Shown: positions 31,801-40,450, counted from the first letter of the stretch. The stretch is DNA of 64,000 nt from Nitrogeniibacter sp050293885 (GCA_050293885.1 JBNKNO010000012.1:3999-67998); one strand, 5' to 3'. Numbers and translations are program-made. Notes: generated from the letters alone by a model not told the origin.

Positions 31801-34800
31801 ACAGCAAGACCTACGCGAGCGTCGCCAGCAACGCCCGCATCAACGCCAACCACATCGACATCGACGCCAACAACCGCGCCTACAAGCTGTGGTGGGGCCA
31901 GACGACGCCAGCCGGCGACGCGGCCGCCAACGCCGACACCGCCGCCTGGAACATCCAGTCCGGCTCGGGCGGCGCGCTCAACGCCGCCGCCGGCAGCTCC
32001 AAGAGCACGGTGAACCTCGACACCCGCGCCACGCTGGGCAGCGGCGCGCAGGTGCATGTGCTGATGCCTTCGCTGGGCGAAGGCAGCTTCAGCATGGACG
32101 CCTTCAACGGCGTCATCGGCCATGACAAGGTGAAGCTCGATTCGGGCGGCGCCGTGGCCATTGCCGCGACCGAAGTGCGCTTCGTCGCCACCGGCGATGC
32201 GCTGGTGGAATTCGGCGCCAATTCGGACGTCACCAGCGATCTGGGCGACATCGATGCCGGCTCGCGTGCCGACGTCGATCTGGACACCCGCGCCTCCGCC
32301 GACACCTACGGTCTGGCCGGTGCGCCCTCGGGCACCGCGCGCTCCACCTGGACCGGCAATCACACCACCACCGTGGGCACGGGCGCCAACATCCTTGCCG
32401 ACCAAGGTGAGGTGCACATCGGCGCCGGGCAGGCCAGCGATGGCACGCGCAGCAAGCTGACGGCCGATTCGGAAGTGCGGCTGTGGAACAAGACCGCCTT
32501 CCCGATCAACTCCGATCCCGATCCGATCTCCACCATCATCAGCAACGCCAGCTTCAATCTGAACAGCGGCGCGCGCATCGACGCGGCCGGCGACATTTCG
32601 CTGGCGGCCGATCGCGGCAACATCAACGCCAACCACATCGGCATCGGCAAGGATATCTACCGCGAAGCCGGCTCGGCCATCGTCAGCGGCATCAGCAACG
32701 CCTTCGGCGGCGACGACGTGTCCTTCGACATCACTGGTGGCGACAACGTGGTGGGCGGCAGCTCGACCGCCAACATCCAGGGCACGGCGCTGGCCGGCAT
32801 CCACCGCTTCGAGTCGCTCACCCTCGACTACGAGTTGGTGGACGCCAACGGCAACGTGGTCACCTCGCCGGTGCAGGATCCGAACTCCGGCCTGGTGCTG
32901 TGGCGCCTCAAGGCCACCGCCACCGATGGCGTGAGCTACACCATCGATCCGGCAGTGGGTCTGGCGGCCAGCTTGCAGGCACGCATCGACAAGCTGCGCA
33001 GCCTGATGGAGCAATACGCGGCCGACCCGGTAGCGGTCGCCGCCTACGAGTCCGAGATCAAGTTCCTGCAGTTCAAACTGGTGGAACTGGGCCTCGCTTC
33101 TGGCGATCCGAACAGCACCAACTTCAACACCGGCAACTGGAACAACCCGAGCCCGAAAGAGCGCAAGCAGAACGAGATCGATCTGGTCGAAGCGCAGATC
33201 GACGATCTGGGCAACGACATCGTCAGCACCACCGGCACCGCCAGCGTCACGGTGGATGGCGTGCTGGTCAGCCAGTCTGGCATCGGTACCGACGCCGGCA
33301 CGCTGGTGACCAAGGCGGACAGCCTCAACACCAACAACGGCAGCATCAACACCACGCTCACCACCATGAGCAAGTTCAGCGCCGCCGACACCGACTACCA
33401 CCAGCTGAACACCTTGCAAAACAGCGCGGCCAACTTGCGCAACGCCATCAATGACCTCAAGGGCGAGTTGGCCACCAGCCAGACCGCACTGACGACCAGC
33501 GATGGCAAGGTCGACACCCTGCTCGGGAACATCGCCAGCCGTCAGGCGCAGATCGACACGCTGCTGAACAACGGCGGTTCGCAGACCCAGATCGATGCCC
33601 TGCGCGCCGCCAACGACACCGACCGCGCCGCGGCCAGTTCGGAGTTGAGCGTGATGGCCGGCCTGCTCGACGGCATCGCCAGCAAGAACACCCAGCTCGA
33701 CCAGAAGAGCAGCACGCTGAACAGCACCTACACCAATATCAACAACCTGCAGACCACGCTGCGCAGCCGCTTCGCGGGGGGTAGCGACGGCGCGAAAGTG
33801 GCCACGGTGGTGAATCTGCAAAACACCAACAGCGGGCTGCGCACCGACGTCAATACCCTGGCCGGCAACATCGGCAGCGCTGAAACCTCGATCGCCTCCG
33901 CCAACACCTCGGTGAGCGGCAACGACACCGCCGTGCAAGGGCTGGAAACGGACTTGGGCACCGCCCAGACCAATCTGGCGACGCTCGAATCACAACTGCC
34001 GGGCCTGTCGGACGTGGCCGCCAACGGGCCGATCGCCGATTTCATCCACGTCGATGACATCACCGTGAAGCTCGGCAACATCAACGTCACGGCCGACAAC
34101 CTGATCGGCAGCGGCAGCCTGCTGGCCCCGGGCGATGCCAAGATCAGCATCGTCAACAACACGCCCGACTTCCTGGTGCTGGGCAAGCTCACCGTCGATA
34201 GCGACAGCGGCGGCGAAGTGCGCCTGAACGGCTTCCTCATCAACGACAACCACGAGATCGGCCGCATCAACACCAGCGCACCGGCGCCGACGCTGACGCT
34301 CGACACCAAGTACAACAACAACGCCGGGCTGCCGCAGATCGAGGTCATCAGCAACTACGATCCGAACAGCGCCAAGAACGCCAACCTGCCGGCGCCCTCA
34401 CCGGACATCCAGCTCGAAGGCGATGTGGACAACCCGCTGGGCAGCGTGCGCGTCTATAGCCAGGCCGGCAGCATCTACGTCGATGGCAATATCCGCGCCG
34501 CGCAGGTGGACGTGAAGGCCGACAACGGCGACTTCGTGCAGAGCTTCGTCGACGGCTTCTATCACAGCTCGGGCGATCCGGCCGCCAACAGCCAGGGCGG
34601 CCAGACCACCACCCCGCCGGGGAACGGCATCATCGCCAACGGCAGCGTGTTCATCAGCGCCCGCTTCCTGAACATCAACGGTCTGGTGCAGAGCGGTATC
34701 GAGGCCTGGAACATCAACCTGCCGAACACGCCGACGCTCACCGGCCCGGCCAGTCTGTTCGGCCTCAATCAGGCCACGCTCGACCAGCTGGTGATCAACT

Positions 34801-37800
34801 GGAAGAATCACACCGGGCCGAAATACACCACGCTCAACGCCGCTGCCGGCACGGTATTGTTCAACGCCGAACTCGGTCGCATCGAAGCGAGCGCCAGCTA
34901 CGCCGACGCCGACATCAACACTGCCGGCTGGGCGCAGCGCACCAGCGCCTTCGGCGGCCTGTATCCGCTCATCTCCGAGTACGGCAACATCGGCGCCAGC
35001 TACGATCCGTCGGTCACCGGTGGTCAGTACGTGCTCGATGGCGAGGCCGTCAAGGGCGGCTACATCCAGCTCTACGGCCAGATCCTCAACACCGCCGGCA
35101 ACTCGGCGCGCCTCAAGGTGCTCGACGGCTTCGGTCAGATCACGGTCACCAACCCCACCGACCGTCAGGTCGTGGTCGGCAACATCAACACCGGCAACGA
35201 CGCCGATGGCAGCGGCCGCGGTATCCGCGGCGTGATCGACATCACCGACATCCAGGGCGTCGACACCACCGACGGCTCGGTGGACAGCATCCACACCGTG
35301 CTCACCCGCGACAACGGGGCCGTCATGGTGGATCGTACCGGCCGCTGGGTGGGCAACACCTTCGACGCCAACTATCACTACGTGGGCGCCGATCTGGGCG
35401 CCACCGACGGGCGGAACACCGCCTACAACCCGCAAACCGGCCTGCGTTACGTGTGGACCACGGCCACCGACAAATCGACCAAGACCTACTGGGAGTTCTC
35501 CGGCACCCAGTTCCTCGGCATTTCGCAACTGCGCACCAAGCCCACCGGTTCGGTCGAGTCGAAGAGTGGCCCCTACACCACCGGCACCCGCCGGCTGGAC
35601 GATGGCACCTACCTGGAACGCAACACCAGCCTCGCGGGCACCCGCCTGAAGACCACCAGTTCCACCAAGACCACCTCCAACACCTGGACCAAGACCAAGG
35701 AGTGGACCGACTGCAACTGGTGGACCATCTGCATCGCGCAGGACTACCACTCCAAGTGGACCGAGGCCACCAGCACCACCACCATTTCCAAGTTCTCGCT
35801 CAAGGCCGACTACCCGATCGCCGTCGAGTTCTCCGGACGTGACACGGGTCTGGTCGCGATCAATTCCAAGAGCAGCGTGATCCTCACCGGCACCATCAGC
35901 AACCGCAGTGGCCTCACGGAAATCACCGCGGGCGTGAACCCGGGCGCAGCCTCCGTACAGGGCGCCAATGCCGCACTGGTGAAGGGCGGCCAGTCGATTC
36001 TTCAGGGCAGCGAGAACGCGCTGGTGACCGGCAAGACGATCGTCATGGGCGCCTCGCACAGCATCGGCACCACCGGCATCAACGGCGTGCCGGTGAACAT
36101 CGACCTCAACGGCGATGCGCTCAACGCCGCGGTGGCCGAAGGCAACCTTGCCCTGCGCCAAGCCAACGGTGATCTGACCATCGGCAACATATTTGCCGGC
36201 GGCGCCGCCAATGCCGGACTCGGTCAGGTGCTGTTGGCCGCCGATGGCAATCTGATCATGGGCGGGCCGCTGTCGAGCGTCACCGGCAACAAGATCCAGC
36301 TGATCTCCGAAAATGGCGCCATCGGCTCGGCGGGCGCACCCGTCCAGCTCAATGCCGGCTATACCGACGTGCTCACCCAGCGTGGCGGTTACGGTGTCAG
36401 CGCCGAGGCACGCGGCGACATCTTCCTCGATAGCCTGAGCTGGAGCGGCAATACCGGCGGCGACCTGCTGGTCTCCAGCATCGTCTCCGCCACCGGCGAC
36501 GTGCAAGTGCGCACGCCGGGCCGCATCATCGACAACAACCCGTTCGAACAGGTCGATCAGCGCACCTACAACCAGTTGCTCACGCTGTGGGAACAACTCG
36601 CCCTGCTCGAAAACACGCAGGCCAACGCCGACAAGCAGCAGGCCGCCGTGGCCGCCTTCGAGACCGGTGCGACGCAGGACTATCGCACCTACTGGAACGT
36701 ACGCAACAGCCAGCCCAACCCGACCAGCTACGATCCGAACACGCAGGTCGTGCTGTCGAGCGCGCAGGAGCAGATCCTGCGCGACGACCTCGCCCAGCAG
36801 GGCAAGACACCGACCGAAATCAACACCATCGTCAGCCAGTACAACGCCGACAAGACGGCCGAGTACCACGCCCTGCACCAGAAGCTGTACGCCACGCCGG
36901 CGTATGAAAACGTGATTCCGACCGGTTATCAGGACGGCTTCGCCTACGCGGCCACCCAGGCCGAGCAGGACGGCATCCTCAAGGGTTCCTCTTGGAGCGA
37001 ACACGAGCTCGGCATTTCGCTGTCGCCGGGCCTGCTCAAGGAGACCACCGACACCAATCCGGTACTCAAGGATCCGAACATCGCCGGCGCCACGGTCACC
37101 CTGCTGGCCGACAAGGGCGTGGGTGAGACCGGCCTCGCCCGCGACATCGACCTGACCCAGAACCCGGGCAACATCTCCGACGCCGACAAGGTGGCGCTGG
37201 CCGCCGCCGAACGCAGCGACCTGAGCATCAGCAACAGCGGCGTGGCCACGGTCACCCAACGCAAGCCGGTGGTGGTCGACAGCAGCGGTACGCTGTGGGT
37301 CACCGATGGCAGCGGCAAGGCCGTGAGCGGCGACGCGTTCCTGGCCTCCGAGAGCGCCGTCAATGTGGGCGCCATCCTCGCCACCGGCGAAGCCCGCCTC
37401 AAGGCCGTGGGCGACATCACCCACGCCGCTGGCGCCGGCCTGCCCTCGTTCGCCGCCGGCAGCCTGATTCTCGAATCGGCCAAGGGCGGCATCGGCACGC
37501 AAAGCACCCCGGTGCTGGTGATGCTCGACGACACCGCGCCGCTGATCGCGCGCGCCGACGGCGACATCTTCATCACCCAGCTGAGCAACGATCTGGCCGT
37601 CGATACGATCTACTCGCGCAACGGCGTCACGCTCAAGGCCCCGGGTTCGATCCTCGACGCCTTCTCCACCGACGAGATCAACATCCGCGCCGCCTCGCTC
37701 GACATGAGCGCCGGCGGCAGCATCGGCACCGCCACCGACTTCCTCGACATCGGCCTCGGCCCCCGGCTGGCGACCGACACCGACGACACCGGCTACCTCA

Positions 37801-38753
37801 CCGCCAACGCGGGCACCGGCATCTACGTGCGCAGCGAACTGCTGGCGCTGATCCTGCATCAGCTCGATGCCGGCACCGAAGTGCGCGTGCTCGGCGGCAC
37901 CGACGTCGAAGTGCAAGGCGCCGTCACCGCGCCGCTGAACGTCGACATCGCCGCTGGCGACGACGTGAAGTTCACCGGCGGCCAGATCGGCAGCGACACG
38001 GTGAGCATCGCAGCCGGCGGCGACGGCAGCGGCAACGTGGCCGGCAGCAGCACCGCCGGACCGGACATCGTCGCCACCACCTCGACCTTCCTCACCGCGC
38101 CGCAAGGCATCGGCACCGGGGCGCCGGTGGAAGTGCGTACCGCCGACCTGAAGCTCGAAGCCGACACCATGGACGTGGTCGCCCAGCCGATTGCGCTGAA
38201 CGACCCGATCCTGGTCAACGCCACCGGCGTCGGCGGCACCGAGGCCAGCAACATCGTCCTGGCGCTCAAGAGCAACACCGCGGTGACCATCGGCGACCTC
38301 TACGCCACCACCAGCACCACCACCGCCGACACGCCGCTGTTCACGGTCACCGACGGCAAGCTGGGCGACTACGCGGCCTTCTACACGCCGAGCTTCGCCA
38401 TCCGCGTCGATCATCACGACCGCCGCTTCCAACCCGGCTTCGACGTGCGCGCCTTTACCCGCAGCGGTCTGTACGACATGATCGTCACGCCCGAATCGGC
38501 CCTCATCGGCGCCTACATCATCACCAAGAACCCGAGGAAGGTGGTGTTCAGCAACCCGGGCGGGGTGGCCGATCTACGCAGCCGCGGCCAGCTCAACGCA
38601 CTCGACCATCAGTCGAACAACGACAAGAGCAATCGGGTCGCCGGCAGCAACGTGGAAGTCTACGCCTCCGGCGCGGGCAACCTGGTGTTCGTCGATCCAT
38701 CCATTTTCGAATGCAACAACGCAGAAGACGCCAGCGCATGCACCGACGATTGA
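22896..38753 (+). CDS. giant filamentous adhesin, TpsA/FhaB-like (LktA-family)
   Basis: 5285 residues, GTG start with CGGGAG upstream. Extended signal peptide 1-40 (cleavage near AMA/A), then the TPS secretion domain at about 41-290 (NLLNLV; NVFFFNPHGMVVGAQG at about 125-140). A SVLIDPNNIEVV element follows at about 360. A very long Ala/Gly/Thr/Asp-rich beta-helix region (about 370-3350) is built of imperfect repeats of the type GIAGSVSIN..D..T.A.I. Residues about 3355-3700 switch to heptad-like helical sequence, predicted coiled coil. A Trp-rich loop holds Cys4273 and Cys4279. The C-terminus has a cysteine pair, Cys5273 and Cys5282, as in HMW1-type surface-retained adhesins. Secreted by the TpsB encoded next. 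Role inferred: adhesion or aggregation; a toxin activity is not evident. Confidence 0.93.
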   Translation: MSYSALAYLRRQYLCVLRRCAFLNAFSSWMLLAAPAAMAAQPAIVTDGRTQTTLTQAGAVTDITTATVKGQNAFNSFTRFNIGSGQTVNLHLPGQTANLLNLVRNERSIIDGVMNAYKNGQIGGNVFFFNPHGMVVGAQGQINVGSLTVATPTPEYMERLVGPGGIIDDAAVNQALSGQIPLSPSGLITVKGTIRAVRAAQLAAATVNIDAGARIEAGAAARAGFGALVNIDGLEEGAQLVQQGDTVRIVATNEVNIAGLVSADGATGEAAGRVNITAGGNITVANGGRVAADGHGANSDGGDIRIYADDTATLTAGGEISARGGEISGDGGHIEFSATDTVRLDGGALKAKATDGKNGSVLIDPNNIEVVTANQYTDGADFTLIANDNITVGSNITISTRDVANPNTDDHLTAASQGDSGDLTLRAKHVELQQGSRLLAHGDNGHSGGDVKVEGHELDAIGSLREADASVKVTGATITGKDILIRARAETSGVNELLENAPGTTVADAQAWLDNELDDPIDGIGGRFLEITTKATATTTVLGSTVIGSGKVTISSEAGARSGFEKTATATTTVGDFNNVASNVRGREVSITASANTSHKYNILGTATDLLDQSWLPDPDGATIQALDDNLFDFNSVPLVSLSTAIAHTTVEGASVVIGADTLTIDASATSAAKPTFSSPFLFSAAWGESTADARTRVVGTSSLTATNALSVTASTDTEVEVTASVNSINKPIDAVFVRANTTIVTEATVGDSTTTTTGGSVDVKATTEAEIEASADAKNTGGSGVGMAVAISDISSSTTATLGGTAKALSGDVTVEANADIEENNSANAATLGNPNKLTQKITNFKAGIQRNVVGSILTATGKVNPTTADRLTSFLFPGIKQGKFNAAGAVGWTEANNTATASIAPLADVTASGGITVLATIKDQPSSSAGAKTSSTGSAVGGAVARGNFTNTATAFIGKGATVDAKGALLVDANTLVPYPWQIDWNDPDEILSFLQGGVLDMFLSTYSINSAKGKSGIGLAVGVNIYDLANSAEAYIDEGAKINTRYKAMPGLAAQSVKVNAANDISITGAVGILSKKFLGTSGGKAAIGGSAGLLSIDTKASATIRGDAEVNSNTTVELDAKNTQRVVAVAEAGGSSDAVGVEGAVTINTLTNTSLAAIDDDAKVDAGGDITLDAEGDIENISVAGGVVATKGQVGIGFSVSVNTLHSDVNAYIGNFDPLGLDIVPALGQISSGGNVNLIALSDISQGAYSVAGALATNSKAQTDMPAGASDTQDGGSKAGATKAGKGKFGVAVSADVSINDISANTSAHISDGAKITQATHVDLDATNKLALSALSGAVTISTQGSGNGLAGSYAQNSLKGTTDAYVDDATLALSGNLSADADVTGFIETLSASVAGTKGKLGIAGSVSINEIDNTTRSYLNKVLLTGVGNVHLSATDNSSIRAIAGAVAFGGKAGIGLSFGWNHLENETESWIADSDVDATGLVTVNALTDNDIDTISAAIGASKGQMAGAGAVTINTIDNATRTWVSGQRAGDGVDAVNGVSLTSTDSSRIFGLAGALAGSTQGAGVGVSFAWNDVDNTVDAGLTGNTDVESTAGSVVVDADSTTHIEAIAAGGGIASKVGLAGSGSVVQAGNTVKAHIDAGSTATADGNVQVAAADDVDLFSLAGNVAGGGKAAVGVSNSTLITDNTVEARIDGTASGRGKRGTMDVPIGTKDAGGAIETAASTGVAVTATSHEDIETIAAGGSGAGSVGIAGSATVTVMDETTTAAIGANAQINPLDDGSSTQDVTVRASDETTLLGVAGAVAFGGRGGVGAGADVGVIDKLTTASIDTGASVKANDTVAVDARTREDITSVAASLSAGGSAGVAGSASVYVVDIDTVGQIADAATVHSDGNVIVSADDANEMDLIAGNGAFGGTAGIGASAAVAVIDKTVTARVGDGATVDALGKAAGVTVADGSFGTTYDANSSDEGEISAPAASNPDGSDSQALTGQRVGNRGSATGFQGLAVTATNQDDIETISATGAGAGTAAITLAGDVNVIDTHTTAEIADNAQINQHNAGAGAGQSILVAAGNDHYQMGIAGSASGAGAVGIGAGADVLVAHHTTVAKVGDSADLRANKDVSVVAKSNEEILSIAAGLGVGGTVGVAGSTSVLSMTNVTSATTGTGSVVDADGNVAIVASDDTETDVIDGTLAAGFGAAGVGGAVGVTRIEKDTTAGVGVGATVNARGNNTGFMQALSGNDLTDRDPITGLMVEATSSEDLFSVAASGAGGFYAGVSGAVTVSSVDSDTTAVIGSGALVNQGVTNGGATQDVNVSAKNHAKVDAYTGSLALGAVGAAGGVDVGSVRNDTTALIDDNALVDAKRDVDVNALTSADIDSITVSAAGGVGAIAGGVSVYSVGSGLDSEGRNRLKSDSGGFSDVNSYADDQAQDGSINSLLAGSNDSRIRDAGTQSQNARGGVSISTDLAATNTAGTTATIGDATVAAGGAIDLDARQDINVKILAGGASVGGVGLGAGVGVLSVNAGTAADVAALATLSSGGPLSLTAHTVTVSDLTGFAGTYGGIAIDAAVAIVHDNSTTRAALGDGVHITKAGAVTVSASDDRDAKSEAVGVSVAGGAAIGASVATADMGGSTTASVGDDIEIGQSVATVGSLSVTADSDTSAEAKSIAGKAGISLAASGSVATATVDPTVSATIGSNAQITVDNGVAVSATATPKAKADALGVNVAGGVGIGASVATATSAPDVDARIGSGALISADTVSVKATQDTASHSAEAYAQGAAGGLLAGVNATYAESENKAHVDAAIGDNSELTVASKVEVKADNASDQRTEVTGLSVGGVLAAGATIGHANSNTVTSATLGDGVKVASLGGLTGLLDVSATSSDNNIATARSGSGGLIAGSAASVGTSSTSDTRASVGSGDPAHTLNAAQFNLKADHTSTFNGKVNSVSASAVGASGSTARHSVNSKTYASVASNARINANHIDIDANNRAYKLWWGQTTPAGDAAANADTAAWNIQSGSGGALNAAAGSSKSTVNLDTRATLGSGAQVHVLMPSLGEGSFSMDAFNGVIGHDKVKLDSGGAVAIAATEVRFVATGDALVEFGANSDVTSDLGDIDAGSRADVDLDTRASADTYGLAGAPSGTARSTWTGNHTTTVGTGANILADQGEVHIGAGQASDGTRSKLTADSEVRLWNKTAFPINSDPDPISTIISNASFNLNSGARIDAAGDISLAADRGNINANHIGIGKDIYREAGSAIVSGISNAFGGDDVSFDITGGDNVVGGSSTANIQGTALAGIHRFESLTLDYELVDANGNVVTSPVQDPNSGLVLWRLKATATDGVSYTIDPAVGLAASLQARIDKLRSLMEQYAADPVAVAAYESEIKFLQFKLVELGLASGDPNSTNFNTGNWNNPSPKERKQNEIDLVEAQIDDLGNDIVSTTGTASVTVDGVLVSQSGIGTDAGTLVTKADSLNTNNGSINTTLTTMSKFSAADTDYHQLNTLQNSAANLRNAINDLKGELATSQTALTTSDGKVDTLLGNIASRQAQIDTLLNNGGSQTQIDALRAANDTDRAAASSELSVMAGLLDGIASKNTQLDQKSSTLNSTYTNINNLQTTLRSRFAGGSDGAKVATVVNLQNTNSGLRTDVNTLAGNIGSAETSIASANTSVSGNDTAVQGLETDLGTAQTNLATLESQLPGLSDVAANGPIADFIHVDDITVKLGNINVTADNLIGSGSLLAPGDAKISIVNNTPDFLVLGKLTVDSDSGGEVRLNGFLINDNHEIGRINTSAPAPTLTLDTKYNNNAGLPQIEVISNYDPNSAKNANLPAPSPDIQLEGDVDNPLGSVRVYSQAGSIYVDGNIRAAQVDVKADNGDFVQSFVDGFYHSSGDPAANSQGGQTTTPPGNGIIANGSVFISARFLNINGLVQSGIEAWNINLPNTPTLTGPASLFGLNQATLDQLVINWKNHTGPKYTTLNAAAGTVLFNAELGRIEASASYADADINTAGWAQRTSAFGGLYPLISEYGNIGASYDPSVTGGQYVLDGEAVKGGYIQLYGQILNTAGNSARLKVLDGFGQITVTNPTDRQVVVGNINTGNDADGSGRGIRGVIDITDIQGVDTTDGSVDSIHTVLTRDNGAVMVDRTGRWVGNTFDANYHYVGADLGATDGRNTAYNPQTGLRYVWTTATDKSTKTYWEFSGTQFLGISQLRTKPTGSVESKSGPYTTGTRRLDDGTYLERNTSLAGTRLKTTSSTKTTSNTWTKTKEWTDCNWWTICIAQDYHSKWTEATSTTTISKFSLKADYPIAVEFSGRDTGLVAINSKSSVILTGTISNRSGLTEITAGVNPGAASVQGANAALVKGGQSILQGSENALVTGKTIVMGASHSIGTTGINGVPVNIDLNGDALNAAVAEGNLALRQANGDLTIGNIFAGGAANAGLGQVLLAADGNLIMGGPLSSVTGNKIQLISENGAIGSAGAPVQLNAGYTDVLTQRGGYGVSAEARGDIFLDSLSWSGNTGGDLLVSSIVSATGDVQVRTPGRIIDNNPFEQVDQRTYNQLLTLWEQLALLENTQANADKQQAAVAAFETGATQDYRTYWNVRNSQPNPTSYDPNTQVVLSSAQEQILRDDLAQQGKTPTEINTIVSQYNADKTAEYHALHQKLYATPAYENVIPTGYQDGFAYAATQAEQDGILKGSSWSEHELGISLSPGLLKETTDTNPVLKDPNIAGATVTLLADKGVGETGLARDIDLTQNPGNISDADKVALAAAERSDLSISNSGVATVTQRKPVVVDSSGTLWVTDGSGKAVSGDAFLASESAVNVGAILATGEARLKAVGDITHAAGAGLPSFAAGSLILESAKGGIGTQSTPVLVMLDDTAPLIARADGDIFITQLSNDLAVDTIYSRNGVTLKAPGSILDAFSTDEINIRAASLDMSAGGSIGTATDFLDIGLGPRLATDTDDTGYLTANAGTGIYVRSELLALILHQLDAGTEVRVLGGTDVEVQGAVTAPLNVDIAAGDDVKFTGGQIGSDTVSIAAGGDGSGNVAGSSTAGPDIVATTSTFLTAPQGIGTGAPVEVRTADLKLEADTMDVVAQPIALNDPILVNATGVGGTEASNIVLALKSNTAVTIGDLYATTSTTTADTPLFTVTDGKLGDYAAFYTPSFAIRVDHHDRRFQPGFDVRAFTRSGLYDMIVTPESALIGAYIITKNPRKVVFSNPGGVADLRSRGQLNALDHQSNNDKSNRVAGSNVEVYASGAGNLVFVDPSIFECNNAEDASACTDD

Positions 38754-38767
38754 GACAGGGAGATTTC

Positions 38768-40438
38768 ATGTCATCCAAGCACCGCCCCCTCGCCGCGCTT
38801 GCGCTGGCGCTTGTCAGTTCGTTGGCATGCGCCCAGGCCAACATCTCCCCGGGCGCCATCCAGCAACAACAGCAAGAGGACGAACGACGGCGCGCGCAGG
38901 AAGAACGCGTGCTGACGCCACCCGAGGCGCCGGAGATTTCGGTGCCCGCCGGTGGCGCGGCCAAGCCCGGTAGCGAGACGGTCAAGATCGCGGTTCAACA
39001 GATCCTCATCGACAAGTCGGCGCTGCTCGACCAGGCCGACATCGACGCCATCATCAGTCCGCTTGAAGGGCGCACGGTCACACTCGCCGAACTGCAGCAG
39101 GCCGTCGACGCCATCAACGCGCTGTACGCCAAGGCCGGCCACGCCACCGCACGCGCCATACTGCCGCCGCAAACCATCAAGGACGGGCTGGTACGCATCC
39201 GTCTGATCGAAGCCCGGGTGGGCGACGTGCGCATCAACGGCACCGACGCGCTCGACCCCGCTTTCATTCGCGAACGCGTACAACTGGAAGCCGGCGAACT
39301 GCTGTCCGTGCCCGCGCTCGAAGCCGACCTGGTGCGCTACAACCGCCTGCATGAGAGCAAGCTGCGCGCCGCCGTGGTGGCCGGCAAACAGTTCGGCACC
39401 ACCGATGTCGAGGTCACCTCGACCGAACCCGACCGCGTTCGCTTCGCCCTGTTCGCCGACAACGCCGGTCGCGACACCGTGGGCGAGACGCGCATGGGCT
39501 TCAACGCCCGCTTCACCAACCTCGCCGGCCGCAACGACCTGTTCCAGGTCATCGCCACCACCACCGAGGGGTCGGAAAGCTACGCGCTGTCCTACTCGCT
39601 GCCGCTCGCACCCAACGGCCTGCGCCTCGATCTGTCGGCCAGCAACGGCCACATCTCGATCGTCGACGGCCCCTTCGAACCGCTCGACATCACCGGCGAT
39701 TCCAGCGACTACACGGCCGGCCTGAGCTATCCGCTCAAAGTCACGCTGGAGGACATGTGGTCGGTGTACGGTCGCCTGTCGGCCCGTGAATCGTCGAGCG
39801 AGTTCAGCGGCTTCACCCAGGAAGCCCTCAACCTGCGGGTGTTCACCGCCGGCATCGCCGGCGAGCGCCAGACGGACGAGTCGGCATGGTACGTGGACAA
39901 CAGCCTGGTGTTCGGCATCAGCGGCGTGCTCGGCGGCGACCAGGGCTTCTGGTACTACCGCGGCAGCGCCACCCGCTTCGACCGCCTGAGCGAACGCTTC
40001 CAGTTGCTCACGCGCGGCGGTCTGCAATTCTCCGACACCCGCTTCCTGCCTGCCAGCGAGCTGTTCCAGATCGGCGGCGCCTATACCGTGCGCGGCTTCT
40101 CCGAAGGCCTGCTGTCGGGCCGCAACGGCTACTTCCTGTCCGCCGAACTGCGCATCGGCCGCACGCTTGAGGAATACCAGGCCGCCGACCCGGATTCACC
40201 CAAATTCACCGGCATCGTGTTCATCGACCACGGCGGCGCACTCCCCTACCGCCCCGGTATCCTCAAGGAAAGCACCCACGACGACTACCTCACCAGCGTC
40301 GGTGCCGGCGTGCTGTTCGACTTCTCCGAACGCGTCACCGGCCGCCTCGTCGTCGCCCAGCCACTGCGTGGCAACCCGGCCGAACTGCACGATCGCCGCC
40401 CCCGGCTTCACGCATCCATCAACTTTGCCTTGAACTGA
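38768..40438 (+). CDS. TpsB outer-membrane transporter (ShlB/FhaC/HecB family)
   Basis: 556 residues, outer membrane. Signal peptide 1-22 (ACA/Q), then a Gln/Glu/Arg-rich N-terminal helix plug (QQQQQEDERRRAQEER). Two POTRA domains follow to about residue 215 (VQQILIDKSALLDQADIDAI; LIEARVGDVRINGTDAL), then a 16-strand barrel. The L6 loop motif is YTVRGFSEG, the VRGF/Y signature of the Omp85/TpsB superfamily. The end is the typical aromatic-poor ASINFALN strand. GGGAG sits 7 bases before the ATG, and only 14 bases separate it from the adhesin stop, so the two are one operon and one secretion system. Confidence 0.95.
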   Translation: MSSKHRPLAALALALVSSLACAQANISPGAIQQQQQEDERRRAQEERVLTPPEAPEISVPAGGAAKPGSETVKIAVQQILIDKSALLDQADIDAIISPLEGRTVTLAELQQAVDAINALYAKAGHATARAILPPQTIKDGLVRIRLIEARVGDVRINGTDALDPAFIRERVQLEAGELLSVPALEADLVRYNRLHESKLRAAVVAGKQFGTTDVEVTSTEPDRVRFALFADNAGRDTVGETRMGFNARFTNLAGRNDLFQVIATTTEGSESYALSYSLPLAPNGLRLDLSASNGHISIVDGPFEPLDITGDSSDYTAGLSYPLKVTLEDMWSVYGRLSARESSSEFSGFTQEALNLRVFTAGIAGERQTDESAWYVDNSLVFGISGVLGGDQGFWYYRGSATRFDRLSERFQLLTRGGLQFSDTRFLPASELFQIGGAYTVRGFSEGLLSGRNGYFLSAELRIGRTLEEYQAADPDSPKFTGIVFIDHGGALPYRPGILKESTHDDYLTSVGAGVLFDFSERVTGRLVVAQPLRGNPAELHDRRPRLHASINFALN

Positions 40439-40450
40439 GTCACGCGCGGG

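Noticed and set aside
27027..33938. A very long open frame on the minus strand inside the adhesin gene
   Set aside because: It is the antisense shadow of a repetitive GC3-rich coding sequence (Ala/Gly/Thr/Asp codons avoid stops in reverse). It has no ribosome site and a highly repetitive Asp/Gly/Val-rich composition typical of such shadows.
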